Notes: generated by a model from the letters alone, not told the origin. DNA of 64,000 nucleotides from Paenibacillus glycanilyticus (GCF_030161375.1 NZ_BSSQ01000004.1:124001-188000); one strand, 5' to 3'; counted from the first letter of the stretch, positions 1 to 9,818 are shown. Translations and numbers: made by a program.

Positions 1-1
1 C

Positions 2-865
2 CGCTATCGGGATTCGCAAGTAGAATTGGAAGAGCCGGCGGAAATCACGGTCACGGCAAATGGCCCTCTCTTTGCTTGCGTCCGTGTCGTGCGGAGGCTT
101 AACCAGTCAACGCTCATTCAGGATATACGCATTGAAGCGGGAAGCCGCCGCGTCGAATTCCATACTACCGTCGAGTGGCAGGAGAAGAACAAAATGCTGC
201 GCGTCGATTTTCCGGTCCGGCTGCATGCCCATGAATCGATGCAAGAGATTCAATTCGGTTACGTCAAGAGACCTACTCATGCTTCCAGGCCGCATGATGC
301 GGACCGGTTTGAGGTCAATCAGCATAAATGGACGGCGCTTGCGGAGACGGGCCGCGGTTTTGCGTTGCTGAACGATTGCAAATACGGCGTAGCGGTCAAA
401 GGGAATACGCTCAGCATGGCGCTTTTGCGTTCGCCGTCTTTTCCGGACGAAAGTTCCGATCTAGGAACCCATCAGTTCACTTACGCCTTTATGTTCTGGG
501 AGGGGTCCTTCCAGGAGAGCGGGGTTATTCAGGAAGCCTACGAGCTTAATTACCCGCTTAGTGCCGTAAGAGGGGCTGGTCCGGACGGAGAGCTGTCTCT
601 CATCCAGATCGACCGGTCTAGTATTCTAGCGGAAACCGTAAAGCTGGCTGAGGATGGTTCCGGAGATTGGATCGTACGGTTGTACGAAAGCACGGGTTCC
701 GCGACGCGTTGCGAGGTTCGCGCAAGCTTGTCCTATTCCAAAGTTATGGAAACGAACATGCTGGAAGAAAATCAAGCGGAGCTGCCGGCCGTGGATGATC
801 GCATACAGCTGCATTTCCGGCCATTTGAAGTCAAGACCATTCGTCTTGTGCAAATAGGCATTTAA
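2..865 (+). CDS. alpha-mannosidase-like protein (GH38 type), C-terminal part, 5' end outside window
   Basis: The reading frame is open to the left edge, so this is the C-terminal part of a longer protein; an internal TTG at 26 is not a credible start. The visible roughly 288 residues have the beta-sandwich character of the C-terminal domains of GH38 alpha-mannosidases: runs around VEFHTTVEWQEK, FGYVKRPTHAS and an NDCKYGVAV stretch, ending in a segment about a mixed-sign beta-rich domain (FRPFEVKTIRLV). GH38 enzymes cleave alpha-mannosides from glycans. No catalytic residues lie in the visible part. It is followed 35 bases later by an SGNH hydrolase gene in the same direction, so the two probably share a transcript. 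No signal peptide can be judged. Assignment to GH38 is by remembered family resemblance. Confidence 0.75.
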   Translation, partial: RYRDSQVELEEPAEITVTANGPLFACVRVVRRLNQSTLIQDIRIEAGSRRVEFHTTVEWQEKNKMLRVDFPVRLHAHESMQEIQFGYVKRPTHASRPHDADRFEVNQHKWTALAETGRGFALLNDCKYGVAVKGNTLSMALLRSPSFPDESSDLGTHQFTYAFMFWEGSFQESGVIQEAYELNYPLSAVRGAGPDGELSLIQIDRSSILAETVKLAEDGSGDWIVRLYESTGSATRCEVRASLSYSKVMETNMLEENQAELPAVDDRIQLHFRPFEVKTIRLVQIGI

Positions 866-900
866 CGGTATTTAACAATTATGTTTAGGAGGTTCACATT

Positions 901-1563
901 ATGAAACTTGAGCAAGAGCAAAGATTTGTTGTAATTGGTGATTCCATTACGGATTGCGAGCGCAGATTCCCGCATGGGGAAGGGTTGTTTCAAGGAGTTG
1001 GCAAAGGTTATGTTGCGCTAGTGGACGCGCTGCTTCAAACCGCTTATCCGGAGCTGGCCATACGCGTGACGAATATGGGAATCGGCGGCAACACCGTGCG
1101 CGATCTGAAAGCCAGATGGCAATCCGATGTGCTTGGTTTGGAGCCGGATTGGCTGGCGGTAATGATCGGCATTAATGATGTATGGCGGCAATTCGATCAG
1201 CCAAATATTCGCGAGTCACATATTTCGCTCGAGGAATACGAACAAACGTTGGAGGAATTGGTGAAGTCGGCGAAGCAAGGCGTGCAGGGACTTGTCATTA
1301 TGACTCCGTTTTATTTGGAGCCTAATCCAGAGGACCGGATGCGCAAACGGATGGATGAGTATGGCCAGGCTGCCAGAAGAGTAGCGGAACGCACGGGCTC
1401 CGGGTTCATCGACGTTCAAGCGGCCTTTGCTCCGTTATTCGAATACGTACATCCTACGGCTATCGCTTCGGACCGGGTGCATCCCGGATTATCCGGCCAT
1501 TTGGTTATAGCGCGGGCATTGCTGCAAGAGATTGGCTTTGATTGGGAAAGAATGAAAGGTTAA
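901..1563 (+). CDS. SGNH/GDSL-family hydrolase (probable carbohydrate esterase or lipase)
   Basis: A 220-residue protein with all four SGNH blocks: GDSIT with the nucleophile Ser15, GIGGNT with Asn64, GINDV with Asn92, and DRVHP with Asp191 and His194. Ser15, Asp191 and His194 would form the triad. Such enzymes hydrolyse ester bonds; in this setting removal of acetyl groups from sugars is likely, but substrate is inference. There is no signal peptide, so it is cytoplasmic. An AGGAGG box at 887-892 sits 8 bases before the ATG. It follows the mannosidase gene by 35 bases and is closed by a hairpin at 1567-1603, so it ends that operon. Confidence 0.9.
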   Translation: MKLEQEQRFVVIGDSITDCERRFPHGEGLFQGVGKGYVALVDALLQTAYPELAIRVTNMGIGGNTVRDLKARWQSDVLGLEPDWLAVMIGINDVWRQFDQPNIRESHISLEEYEQTLEELVKSAKQGVQGLVIMTPFYLEPNPEDRMRKRMDEYGQAARRVAERTGSGFIDVQAAFAPLFEYVHPTAIASDRVHPGLSGHLVIARALLQEIGFDWERMKG

Positions 1564-1566
1564 TCG

Positions 1567-1603
1567 AAATGGCGCCTTGGTGAGACATCCTAAGGCGCCA
1601 TTT
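1567..1603 (+). terminator. Hairpin terminator after SGNH hydrolase
   Basis: A perfect 12-bp stem (AAATGGCGCCTT with AAGGCGCCATTT) around a 13-base loop lies just after the stop codon at 1563. The T tract is short (TTT), so efficiency may be moderate. Confidence 0.7.
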
Positions 1604-2001
1604 CCGTATCGCGTATTCCGCTCTATCGGGGGACGGGTTTGCATACTAACTTATGCTAAGTTCATCTATAAAATTAGAAAATTATAGGATAAAAACTATA
1701 TTGACGTCCTAAAAAGTATGTGTTAATTTTAACATAGTATAACAAGATGAAATGAGGAGGAAGTATCGATCCTTGTGAATTGGATACCTTTGCCGCTAGC
1801 TTTACCGCTAGGCTCTTTTCTGGGCAAACCGTAGTATTTATTCGCTGCCTCGCGAAGATTGGACGAGATGAGTTGTTGCATCGGCTCAAAAATGAATGCG
1901 CTTCCATGTACTGATGTAACCTGACTTTTCCAAAATGCAGTTTGTCGTAATTGTGAAATGAAGTTGTCGGGATTATAGAATCGTACAGAAAAAAAGTTAG
2001 T
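1604..2001. other. Long non-coding stretch before first importer operon
   Basis: About 400 AT-rich bases without a supportable gene. It contains TTGACG at 1701-1706 but no convincing -10 at a proper distance. A weak partial repetition of the TACTAA-type motif occurs near 1643 and again at 2007. Nothing resembling a known riboswitch was recognised. Confidence 0.4.
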
Positions 2002-2012
2002 TGGTATACTAA
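1997..2012 (+). promoter_or_regulatory. Extended -10 promoter within a TTAGT/ACTAA dyad
   Basis: TGGTATACT at 2002-2010 is an extended -10 element (TGN plus TATACT). It is nested in an imperfect dyad with arms TTAGT and ACTAA at 1997-2012, a possible operator for the downstream importer operon. No good -35 was found, which is normal for extended -10 promoters. The start codon is about 30 bases downstream. Confidence 0.45.
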
Positions 2013-2041
2013 TTTAAAATGGCTCTTGAAGGGGTGTTTTT

Positions 2042-2956
2042 TTGGAAACAACCAATAAAAGCTTGTGGTCGCGGATGATGAGGCATCGATATTTGTATCT
2101 AATGGTTTTGCCGGGGTTTCTAACGGTCCTTATTTTTAACTACTTCCCCATGTACGGCATCCTCATTGCATTCAAGAATTACAGCGCTTCCAAAGGAATT
2201 ATGGACAGTCCTTGGGTCGGACTCAAATATTTCAAAACGTTCTTCCATGATCCGATGGCGTTCCGAGTGCTCAAGAATACGTTGCTGCTTGGCTTATTCA
2301 CGTTGTTCTGGTCTTTTCCCGCACCGATCATTCTAGCTCTGTTGTTTAACGAACTAAGAAATAAGAGATTCAAAAAAATCGTTCAGACCGTATCGTATTT
2401 TCCGCATTTCATATCGGTTGTCATTGTGGCCGGCATGATTAAGGAGTTTACTTCGAGAGACGGACTTTTTAACGATATCATCTCGTTTTTTGGCGGAAGC
2501 CCAATCATGTTTCTGCTCGAACCGGATTACTTCCGAACCATCTTCATCTCATCGGGCATTTGGCAGGGGGTAGGCTTCGGCACGATTATTTATTTGGCCG
2601 CATTAAGCGGAATAGATCCTACTCTGTATGATGTAGCGGAGGTAGACGGTGCCAACCGGTGGAAAAAAATCGTACATATTACCTGGCCGTCCATTCGCTC
2701 TACAACCGTCATTTTGCTTATATTCGCGGTTGGAGGAATATTGGGGACAGACTTTCAGAAGATCATCCTTCTCTATTCGCCTGAAACGTATAGCGTGGCG
2801 GACGTCATTGGATCGTATGTGTACCGGCAGGGGATATTGGGAGCGCAATACGAATATACGACGGCCATCGGCTTGTTCATGTCCATGATCTCCTTCGTTA
2901 TTCTGTACTTGACCAACTGGATCAGCCGCAAGGTTTCGGATACAAGTTTGTTCTAG
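2042..2956 (+). CDS. ABC sugar importer permease, LplB type
   Basis: A 304-residue inner-membrane protein with six predicted hydrophobic helices and the EAA loop of binding-protein-dependent permeases (AEVDGANRWKKIVHITWPS). The family imports oligosaccharides together with a YtcP-type permease and a lipoprotein; the ATPase is normally a shared one encoded elsewhere, and none is present here. The start is TTG at 2042, chosen because AAGGGGTG at about 2029-2035 precedes it and the helix-forming sequence begins soon after. It is followed 13 bases later by the partner permease, forming an operon. The sugar carried cannot be read from the sequence. Confidence 0.92.
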   Translation: METTNKSLWSRMMRHRYLYLMVLPGFLTVLIFNYFPMYGILIAFKNYSASKGIMDSPWVGLKYFKTFFHDPMAFRVLKNTLLLGLFTLFWSFPAPIILALLFNELRNKRFKKIVQTVSYFPHFISVVIVAGMIKEFTSRDGLFNDIISFFGGSPIMFLLEPDYFRTIFISSGIWQGVGFGTIIYLAALSGIDPTLYDVAEVDGANRWKKIVHITWPSIRSTTVILLIFAVGGILGTDFQKIILLYSPETYSVADVIGSYVYRQGILGAQYEYTTAIGLFMSMISFVILYLTNWISRKVSDTSLF

Positions 2957-2969
2957 GAGATGAGTTGCA

Positions 2970-3866
2970 ATGAGAAAGGTTAGCTTAAGTTCTAGAGTTT
3001 TTGATACGGTTAACATTCTGTTTATGCTGATAATCCTGGTCGCTGTCCTGTATCCGATTCTGAACATTATCGCGACGTCGGTGAGCAGCTCCCGTTATAT
3101 TTCGACAGGCAGCGTTACCGTATGGCCGCAAGGTTTCAACATAGAAGCTTACACAACGGTATTCAAGGATCCCTATATTTTCAAAGGGTATTTGAACTCT
3201 ATCCTTTACGCGGTTGGCTCCACCGGCCTTATGCTGCTGTTTACTTCCTTGATGGCTTACCCGTTAACCGTTCAGGGATTTGTCGGCAAAAAGTTTCTAA
3301 CGATCTTTCTTATGATCACGATGTTTTTTGGCGGGGGATTGATTCCTACCTACTTGCTTATGCGGAGCATGCATTTGCTGGATACGGTATGGGTCATGAT
3401 TCTTCCGGGCGCGATCGGCGCGTATAACGTATTCCTGTTCCGAACGTTTTTCATGAATATTCCGTCAGAGCTGAGGGAATCCGCTTTGATGGACGGTGCG
3501 AATGATCCTGTTGTTCTGTTCCGGATTATTCTGCCGTTATCGAAGGCGCTCCTTGCCACCTTTGCTTTGTTTGGACTTGTAGGGAGCTGGAACAGCTGGT
3601 TCGAAGCATTGGTTTATTTGCAGGATCAAGATAAATACCCGCTGCAGATGGTTCTGCGAAACTATTTGTTCACGCTCGATACCAATGCGATCGCGGGAAG
3701 AGTTGGCGCCGGCAACGTTGCGATTAATCAGGCGGGGGATTCCCTTGATCCGCAAGCCGTAAGGATGAGCGTCATCATTATCACGATGTTTCCCATCATG
3801 TGCATCTATCCATTCTTCCAGAAGCATTTCACGAAAGGAATTCTGGTTGGATCGATTAAAGGATAG
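2970..3866 (+). CDS. ABC sugar importer permease, YtcP type
   Basis: A 298-residue membrane protein of the carbohydrate permease family related to YtcP, partner of the LplB-type permease just upstream. The EAA loop reads RESALMDGANDPVVLFRIILP, where it would contact the ATPase. The typical C-terminus PFFQKHFTKGILVGSIKG is present. GGAGATG lies 7 bases before the ATG. The gene is separated from the solute-binding protein gene by about 115 bases, which hold no clear terminator. Its substrate is unknown. Confidence 0.93.
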   Translation: MRKVSLSSRVFDTVNILFMLIILVAVLYPILNIIATSVSSSRYISTGSVTVWPQGFNIEAYTTVFKDPYIFKGYLNSILYAVGSTGLMLLFTSLMAYPLTVQGFVGKKFLTIFLMITMFFGGGLIPTYLLMRSMHLLDTVWVMILPGAIGAYNVFLFRTFFMNIPSELRESALMDGANDPVVLFRIILPLSKALLATFALFGLVGSWNSWFEALVYLQDQDKYPLQMVLRNYLFTLDTNAIAGRVGAGNVAINQAGDSLDPQAVRMSVIIITMFPIMCIYPFFQKHFTKGILVGSIKG

Positions 3867-3981
3867 GCTCTGCAGCAATTCCGCATGGAGGTGATCAAGC
3901 TTCAAGCTTCATTCATGCAAGATCCGGCAAGTTTAGTCTTATGGCATGCTGTCATCCAAACATTAATCAGGAGGGGTTTCA

Positions 3982-5631
3982 ATGAAAAGAAAGACTACGT
4001 CTTTGCTTTTAGCTTCCATGTTGGCTCTCACAGTAGCAGGCTGTACAAACAATACAAACAATGCAAATAACGCACCGGCTAATTCGGCTAGTTCAAATAC
4101 AAACGCGGCAGACAGCAAGCCTTTAAGTTTTTCGGTGGCGCTGCCATCGAATGGCGTTGATAACGAGAACAGCATGATGGGGAAAGAATGGCAGAAGGAA
4201 ATGGAAGCCTACATGGGCAGGAAAGTGAATATCGACTTCAACTACATTCCTTCCTCCGAATATGACGAGAAGCTCAAGCTGATGATCGCAAGCGACGATC
4301 TGCCGGACTTTTTCGTAACCCCGTTGTTCTATGATACGACCGAAATGGCGGAGCAGGGCCAAATCCTGGAGTTAAGCCAATACAAAGACTTGATGCCTAA
4401 CTATATGAATTACTTGGGCAAGGTGAAGAACGGATTAACGCGGGTGACCAATGCCGAAGGCAAGATGTACACGTTCAAAGAAACGTCAACGCCAAGATAC
4501 CCGGAAGACAAAGGCATGCTCATTCAGAACACGTCCTCTTACCGTTATGATCTATTCCAACAAAACAATATCAAAATTCCCGAAACTTGGGATGATGTTT
4601 ACCAGGCTGCGAAAAAGCTGAAAGAGCTGTACCCGGATAAATATCCGATCGCGACAAGATGGAACAGCTTGCGCTCCTTGTTCGCCGCTGACCATGTGAA
4701 AGACGATATTTATTGGGACGGTAGCAAATACGTATACGGCGTTCTTCAGGACGGGTACAAAGAGGCGCTCCAGTTCGCGAATAAGCTATACGCGGAGAAG
4801 CTGCTTGATCCGGAGTATACGATCGATACCGACGATACTCTGAAGCGCAAAGCTTTAAACGGCGATAACTTTATGTGGTTGACCCAGTGGTTCACGACTC
4901 CCGCGGAGTATACGAGAACGGTAAATGACGGGAAAGTATTCGCCGTCACGTTGTATCCGGACAATCCGAATTACGGGAAGTCCTGGCAGGAAGTGGCCAA
5001 CGGAAATACGCCGGATCTTGGCTGGGCGCAATTCTGCATTAACGCCAATACAAAAGTTGCAAAAGATTTGATCAAATTCATTGATTATCAATACACGGAC
5101 AAGATGATGGACCTGATTACGTGGGGGATTGAAGGCACGACCTACACGAAAGGGGCAGACGGAGTCAAGACGTTCAACGATGAGTTCAAAAGCGCGCCGG
5201 ACCCTTGGATTGTAGGGGATAAATACGGAATCCGGGCAAGCAAGAACTATAACCCCGGCTTGCAAATGGTTAACGATGCCAAAGCTTTCGTAGACTTTGC
5301 GGCGAAGGATTACACTTACTTCGGAGGCAAATACGAAGAGGTGCCGATTGAGAAATCGCCATTCTTGACCAGCTTGCCAATGCCGAAAAACGACTACGTT
5401 CCTTCTTCCTACACCGAGCCTAGCATTCAATTCACGCCGGAAGAGAGCCAGACCATCTCCGAAGTCATGAACCCGGTCAAAACCTTTGTTACGGAGGAGC
5501 AAGCCAAATTTGTGTCGGGCAAAGCAAACTTCGACGACTGGACTAAATTTACAGATAAACTCAAAAAAATGGGCGACATCGATAAAGTGCTGAAAATCTA
5601 CAATGATGCAGCGCAGCGTGCGGTGAAGTAA
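3982..5631 (+). CDS. Extracellular sugar-binding lipoprotein of ABC importer
   Basis: A 549-residue protein starting with a lipoprotein signal peptide and a lipobox ending at Cys21 (LTVAGC), followed by a Ser/Asn/Ala-rich linker typical of Gram-positive surface lipoproteins. The remainder resembles LipO-type family 1 solute-binding proteins of about 500-560 residues that work with LplB/YtcP permeases. An AGGAGGGG box precedes the ATG by 7 bases. It is the last of the three importer genes and is followed by a hairpin at 5641-5677. Ligand is unknown; the downstream secreted proteins suggest the importer takes up their product. Confidence 0.92.
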   Translation: MKRKTTSLLLASMLALTVAGCTNNTNNANNAPANSASSNTNAADSKPLSFSVALPSNGVDNENSMMGKEWQKEMEAYMGRKVNIDFNYIPSSEYDEKLKLMIASDDLPDFFVTPLFYDTTEMAEQGQILELSQYKDLMPNYMNYLGKVKNGLTRVTNAEGKMYTFKETSTPRYPEDKGMLIQNTSSYRYDLFQQNNIKIPETWDDVYQAAKKLKELYPDKYPIATRWNSLRSLFAADHVKDDIYWDGSKYVYGVLQDGYKEALQFANKLYAEKLLDPEYTIDTDDTLKRKALNGDNFMWLTQWFTTPAEYTRTVNDGKVFAVTLYPDNPNYGKSWQEVANGNTPDLGWAQFCINANTKVAKDLIKFIDYQYTDKMMDLITWGIEGTTYTKGADGVKTFNDEFKSAPDPWIVGDKYGIRASKNYNPGLQMVNDAKAFVDFAAKDYTYFGGKYEEVPIEKSPFLTSLPMPKNDYVPSSYTEPSIQFTPEESQTISEVMNPVKTFVTEEQAKFVSGKANFDDWTKFTDKLKKMGDIDKVLKIYNDAAQRAVK

Positions 5632-5640
5632 GAGACCTCA

Positions 5641-5677
5641 AGAGCAGTTTGCTTCGCAGCATGCTGCTCTTTTTTTA
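5641..5677 (+). terminator. Hairpin with T run after binding-protein gene
   Basis: AGAGCAG pairs with CTGCTCT across a 16-base loop that can fold further, followed by seven T residues. It could be a true terminator or an attenuator that lowers transcription into the three secreted-protein genes, for which no separate promoter is evident. Confidence 0.75.
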
Positions 5678-5759
5678 TGACCATTGGGAGGTGATGCGAT
5701 GCAATAATGTGGTTGTTGATCGATGGATATTCAACATTATGGCGATTGGAGGATTATAA

Positions 5760-7736
5760 ATGATGAAATTTCGGAGAACAACCGGAATCGCAGCTTCGAT
5801 TCTGCTCAGTTTGGCTATATTTCCGGGGACGATGTCTGCGGATAATGCTAAGCCAAAGCTAACGCCAAGCCAATATAGCAGTGAACAGCCTTTTGGGATC
5901 CGGGTTGTCGATTCGAAGACCGGACGGGGAATTCCGGCCGTGGAGCTGAGAACGACCAACAACATGACTTTTTATACGGATAGCGCGGGGTATGTAGCTT
6001 TTAAAGAGGTTGGGCTGATGAACGAAACGGTATTTTTCCATCTGTCCAGCGACGGATATAAGGTACCTGCAGATTTCTTTGGTTATCATGGCCAGGCCGT
6101 CGATGTGACGCCGGGCGGCAGCGTTACCCTCACGATGGAGCGGGTCAATATCGCGGAGCGGCTGTATCGGTTGACTGGCGAAGGGATTTACCGGGACAGT
6201 ATTTTGCTCGGGCAAACACCGCCGATTGAGGAGCCGCTCTTGAACGGCAAGGTGATGGGCTCGGACTCCGTTCAGACGATCAAGTATAAAGGCAAGCTGT
6301 ATTGGTTCTGGGGCGATACAGACCGCGTAGCCTATCCGCTAGGGAACTTCAGGGTGACGGGCGCGACCTCTAAGCTTCCGGGACAAGGCGGGCTCGATCC
6401 GGATGTTGGCGTCGATCTGGATTACATCAAACAAGAGGACGGCTTTGTCAAAAGCCTTGTGCCGCCGCTGCCGGACGGCGCGAATATCGCATGGGTGTTT
6501 GGTTTAATGACGGCCAAGGATGCAAGCGGCCGGGAGCGTCTCTTGGCCGGCTACAGTACGCATAACCCGGATCTGTCGGCGTTTGGCATTCTTCAGTTCA
6601 ACGACGAGACGAAGCAATTCGAACAACTTGTCCAATTCCCGGATAAAGACGACTGGCGCCACCCGGGCGGTCAAGCGAGTTATTACGAGGACAACGGCAA
6701 AGGGTATTGGATCTTTACCGAGCACCGGATGCCAAACCTGCGCGTCCCGGCGACTTACGAAGCTATTCAAGACTATACGAAATATGAGGCATTCACGCCT
6801 ATGAAGCCGGGGACGACGTATAACGGCGCGAGCACCGAGCTCGAACGGGATGCTTCAGGCAAGCTAGTATGGGGCTGGAAGCCAAATACGCCGCCGCTGA
6901 AGCAGGATCAAGAGAAGGAGCTTATCAATCTGGGCGTTATGAAGGATACGGATGCCCGCTATTACCAGCTGAAGGACGCGGATACGGGCGCTGATGTCAC
7001 GATTGCCGGCAGCTCGGTAGAGTGGAATAACTACCGCCATAAGTATGTTATGTTTGGCCAGCAGATGGGCGGAACGACGTCGGGACTAGGCGAAATGTGG
7101 TATGCGGAAGCGCCCGCGCCGCAAGGGCCGTGGACAACGGCCAAAAAAATTATTACGCATAGCAACTACACCTTCTATAATCCGGCTCATGACGAATTTT
7201 TCGATAAAGCCGGAGGCAGATATATTTACCTCGAAGCTACCTACACCAATTCCTTCACGGATCACGAACCTACGCCGCGTTACAATTACAATCAGATGAT
7301 GTATAAGCTTGATCTTGCTAGTCCAGACCTCGGACTGACGCTTCCGGCGACGGATCTAGCAAAGGGCAAACCGATTACTTCGACATCCAGCAAGAAGGAT
7401 AACCAGGCTGAACTTGCCAATGACGGCAATCCGGAGACGTTCTGGACTTCCGCTTCGAACCGTCCGCAATGGCTGAAGATTGATCTTGGCGCTGCTAGCC
7501 GTATGGATCGCGTTGTCCTGAACTGGGGAACGGCGTTTGGCAAAGCCTATCAAATTCAAATTTCCGGCGACGGCAAGAAATGGAAAGACGTATACGCCAC
7601 CAAAACCGGAAATGGCGGCGTGGATGAGATCACTTTTAAGGAAGCCGAGGCTAGATATGTCCGGTTATACAGTGCGCCAAAAACTCTCTTATCCGTACGG
7701 GATTTCGAAGTGTACGGTTCGGCGAACAATACCTGA
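5760..7736 (+). CDS. Secreted DUF4185-like protein with C-terminal discoidin domain, copy 1
   Basis: A 658-residue protein with an N-terminal signal peptide (cleavage near SADNA, about residue 27). Residues about 40-120 look like a carboxypeptidase-regulatory-like beta fold (GRGIPAVELRTTNN). The central 400 residues carry LYWFWGDTDR, features of propeller-like DUF4185 proteins, a family that to my recollection includes endo-D-arabinanases (GH183). Residues about 530-655 form an F5/8 type C (discoidin) carbohydrate-binding domain (LAKGKPITSTSS through RDFEVYGS). A GGAGGA box precedes the ATG. It is a close paralog of the next gene. Its placement behind a sugar importer suggests extracellular glycan attack or binding. 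Enzyme activity is inference. Confidence 0.75.
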   Translation: MMKFRRTTGIAASILLSLAIFPGTMSADNAKPKLTPSQYSSEQPFGIRVVDSKTGRGIPAVELRTTNNMTFYTDSAGYVAFKEVGLMNETVFFHLSSDGYKVPADFFGYHGQAVDVTPGGSVTLTMERVNIAERLYRLTGEGIYRDSILLGQTPPIEEPLLNGKVMGSDSVQTIKYKGKLYWFWGDTDRVAYPLGNFRVTGATSKLPGQGGLDPDVGVDLDYIKQEDGFVKSLVPPLPDGANIAWVFGLMTAKDASGRERLLAGYSTHNPDLSAFGILQFNDETKQFEQLVQFPDKDDWRHPGGQASYYEDNGKGYWIFTEHRMPNLRVPATYEAIQDYTKYEAFTPMKPGTTYNGASTELERDASGKLVWGWKPNTPPLKQDQEKELINLGVMKDTDARYYQLKDADTGADVTIAGSSVEWNNYRHKYVMFGQQMGGTTSGLGEMWYAEAPAPQGPWTTAKKIITHSNYTFYNPAHDEFFDKAGGRYIYLEATYTNSFTDHEPTPRYNYNQMMYKLDLASPDLGLTLPATDLAKGKPITSTSSKKDNQAELANDGNPETFWTSASNRPQWLKIDLGAASRMDRVVLNWGTAFGKAYQIQISGDGKKWKDVYATKTGNGGVDEITFKEAEARYVRLYSAPKTLLSVRDFEVYGSANNT

Positions 7737-7764
7737 TTAATTATGAATGGAGGAGATCAACCGT

Positions 7765-9813
7765 ATGGGATTCCATCTTCGCAAATTATCGGGAGTAATC
7801 GCCGGGGTTATGTTGGCCGCGGTATTATTGCCCGGTGCCATTACGCCGGTTAGCGCATCAGACGGCAATGCAGCAAAGAAACCGGTCCAAACGCAGATTT
7901 ACAATCAGCCATTGTTCAAAATCCACGTCGTTGACGCGGCAACCGGCAGAGGGATTCCCGCCGTGGAGCTGAAGACGACCAATAATATCCGCTTCTACAC
8001 GGATAGTGCCGGCAATGTGGCTTTTGACGAGCCGGGTCTTATGAATGAGACGGTATTTTTCCATCTCTCGAGCCATGGTTACGAAGTTCCCATGGATATG
8101 TTCGGCTATCGCGGGCAAGCGGTTAACGTAACCCCTGGAGGAAGCATTACGATCCAAATGAACCGGATCAATATCGCTGAACGCTTGTACCGGGTGACCG
8201 GCCAAGGGATATACAGGGATACGGTTATGCTGGGCGAAACGCCGCCTATTGAAGAACCTCTCCTGAATGGAAAAGTGATGGGGCAAGACTCCGTTCAGAC
8301 GATTGCTTACAAGAATAAGTTGTATTGGTTCTGGGGCGATACGGACCGGCCTTCTTATCCTCTTGGCAATTTCCGCGTGACAGGCGCTACGTCGAAGCTG
8401 CCGAGCCAAGGCCTTGACCTTGATGCAGGCGTGGATCTTGACTATATTACGCGCGAAGACGGTTTTGTCAAAAGCCTCGTTCCTCCGCTATCGGATGGCG
8501 CGGGTATCGCTTGGATTTTTGGTCTCATGACGGTGAAAGACAATAGTGGCGAGGAACGGCTGTTGGCTGCTTACAGTACGCATGATCCGAACCCTCACTC
8601 CTTTGGCATTTTGATGTTTAACGATGAGAAGCAGGAATTCGAGCAGTTAGTCCAATTCCCTGGCGTAAGCGACTGGCGTTATGCCGGAATGGGCGGTCAA
8701 GGAACTTACTATGAGGATAACGGCAAAGGTTATTATATTTTCACCCAGCATGAGTATCCGAATATCCGGGTTGAAGCGAAGATGGATGCCATTGTGGATT
8801 ACACGCAATACGAGTATTTCACCCCGCTGGTGCCGGGGACGACTTATGCAGGGGCGAACACGCAGCTTGAACGGGGCGCTGACGGCAAGCTCGTATGGGG
8901 CTGGAAGAAAAACACGCAGCAGCTAACGCAAGAGCAGGAGAAAGAGCTGATTGGACTAGGCTTGATTCAAGCGGGCGATGAACGGTATTTCCAGCTCAAG
9001 GACGCGGATTCGGGCGACGAGGTTCAAATTGCCCAAAGTTCCGTGGAATGGAATGAATACCGCCACAGTTATGTGATGATCGGCCAAGAGAAGTTTGGCA
9101 AAACTTCGCTGCTGGGCGAAATCTGGTTCGCGGAAGCGCCTGCGCCTAACGGTCCATGGACAGTAGCCAAAAAAATTATTACCCACAACGAATATTCCTT
9201 CTATAACCCTTCTCAGCATGAATACTTCATCAAGGACGGCGGACGTTATCTTTATTTCGAGGCGACCTTCACCAATTCGTATACAAAAGCTCCCGCCATG
9301 CCTCGTTATAACTATAATCAGATGATGTATAAGCTTGACCTTGCCAATCCGGAGCTCAATTTGGCGCCGCCAACCGGACCGGAGCTGGTGGAACTTGCTC
9401 AAGGCAAGGCGGTCACCGCTTCCTCTTCGGAAAGCGCGCATCAAGCGGCCGATGCCAATGACGGAAATAGCCAAACGCGATGGGCATCCGATTCTTCCGA
9501 TCCGCAGTGGATCCAGATCGATCTTGGTGCTCCAAGTTTGATCAGCCGCGTGAAGCTTGATTGGGAAGTCGCTTACGGAAGAGCATACAAGATCCAGGTA
9601 TCGGGCGACGGCGAGAACTGGACCGACGTGTATAGTACGACTTCGGGCGACGGAGGATCGGATATCGCGAACTTTGATGAAGTTTCCGCCAGATATGTAA
9701 GAATGTACGGGACGCAAAGAGGCACGATGTACGGCTATTCGTTATATGAATTCAAAGTGTTTGGACGCATTGCGGGGACGGAAGCTGAAGCTGCTGAACA
9801 ATTGGAGGGATAA
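7765..9813 (+). CDS. Secreted DUF4185-like protein with C-terminal discoidin domain, copy 2
   Basis: Start chosen at the ATG at 7765 because GGAGGAG at 7749-7755 is well spaced from it; an upstream in-frame ATG at 7747 overlaps that box. The product (682 residues) has a signal peptide ending near PVSASDG, the same N-terminal beta domain, central region (LYWFWGDTDR) and discoidin tail as the preceding gene, and long blocks are nearly identical, indicating tandem duplication followed by divergence. The discoidin domain here ends with an extra GTMYGYSLYEFKVFG segment shared with the third protein. The last residues are Glu/Ala-rich. It lies 28 bases after copy 1 and 5 bases before the third gene, so all three are co-transcribed. 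Confidence 0.77.
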   Translation: MGFHLRKLSGVIAGVMLAAVLLPGAITPVSASDGNAAKKPVQTQIYNQPLFKIHVVDAATGRGIPAVELKTTNNIRFYTDSAGNVAFDEPGLMNETVFFHLSSHGYEVPMDMFGYRGQAVNVTPGGSITIQMNRINIAERLYRVTGQGIYRDTVMLGETPPIEEPLLNGKVMGQDSVQTIAYKNKLYWFWGDTDRPSYPLGNFRVTGATSKLPSQGLDLDAGVDLDYITREDGFVKSLVPPLSDGAGIAWIFGLMTVKDNSGEERLLAAYSTHDPNPHSFGILMFNDEKQEFEQLVQFPGVSDWRYAGMGGQGTYYEDNGKGYYIFTQHEYPNIRVEAKMDAIVDYTQYEYFTPLVPGTTYAGANTQLERGADGKLVWGWKKNTQQLTQEQEKELIGLGLIQAGDERYFQLKDADSGDEVQIAQSSVEWNEYRHSYVMIGQEKFGKTSLLGEIWFAEAPAPNGPWTVAKKIITHNEYSFYNPSQHEYFIKDGGRYLYFEATFTNSYTKAPAMPRYNYNQMMYKLDLANPELNLAPPTGPELVELAQGKAVTASSSESAHQAADANDGNSQTRWASDSSDPQWIQIDLGAPSLISRVKLDWEVAYGRAYKIQVSGDGENWTDVYSTTSGDGGSDIANFDEVSARYVRMYGTQRGTMYGYSLYEFKVFGRIAGTEAEAAEQLEG

Positions 9814-9818
9814 ATCCA

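Noticed and set aside
1701-1740. Promoter from TTGACG at 1701
   Set aside because: No -10 at 16-18 bases better than TAATTT, and there is a better extended -10 nearer the gene.
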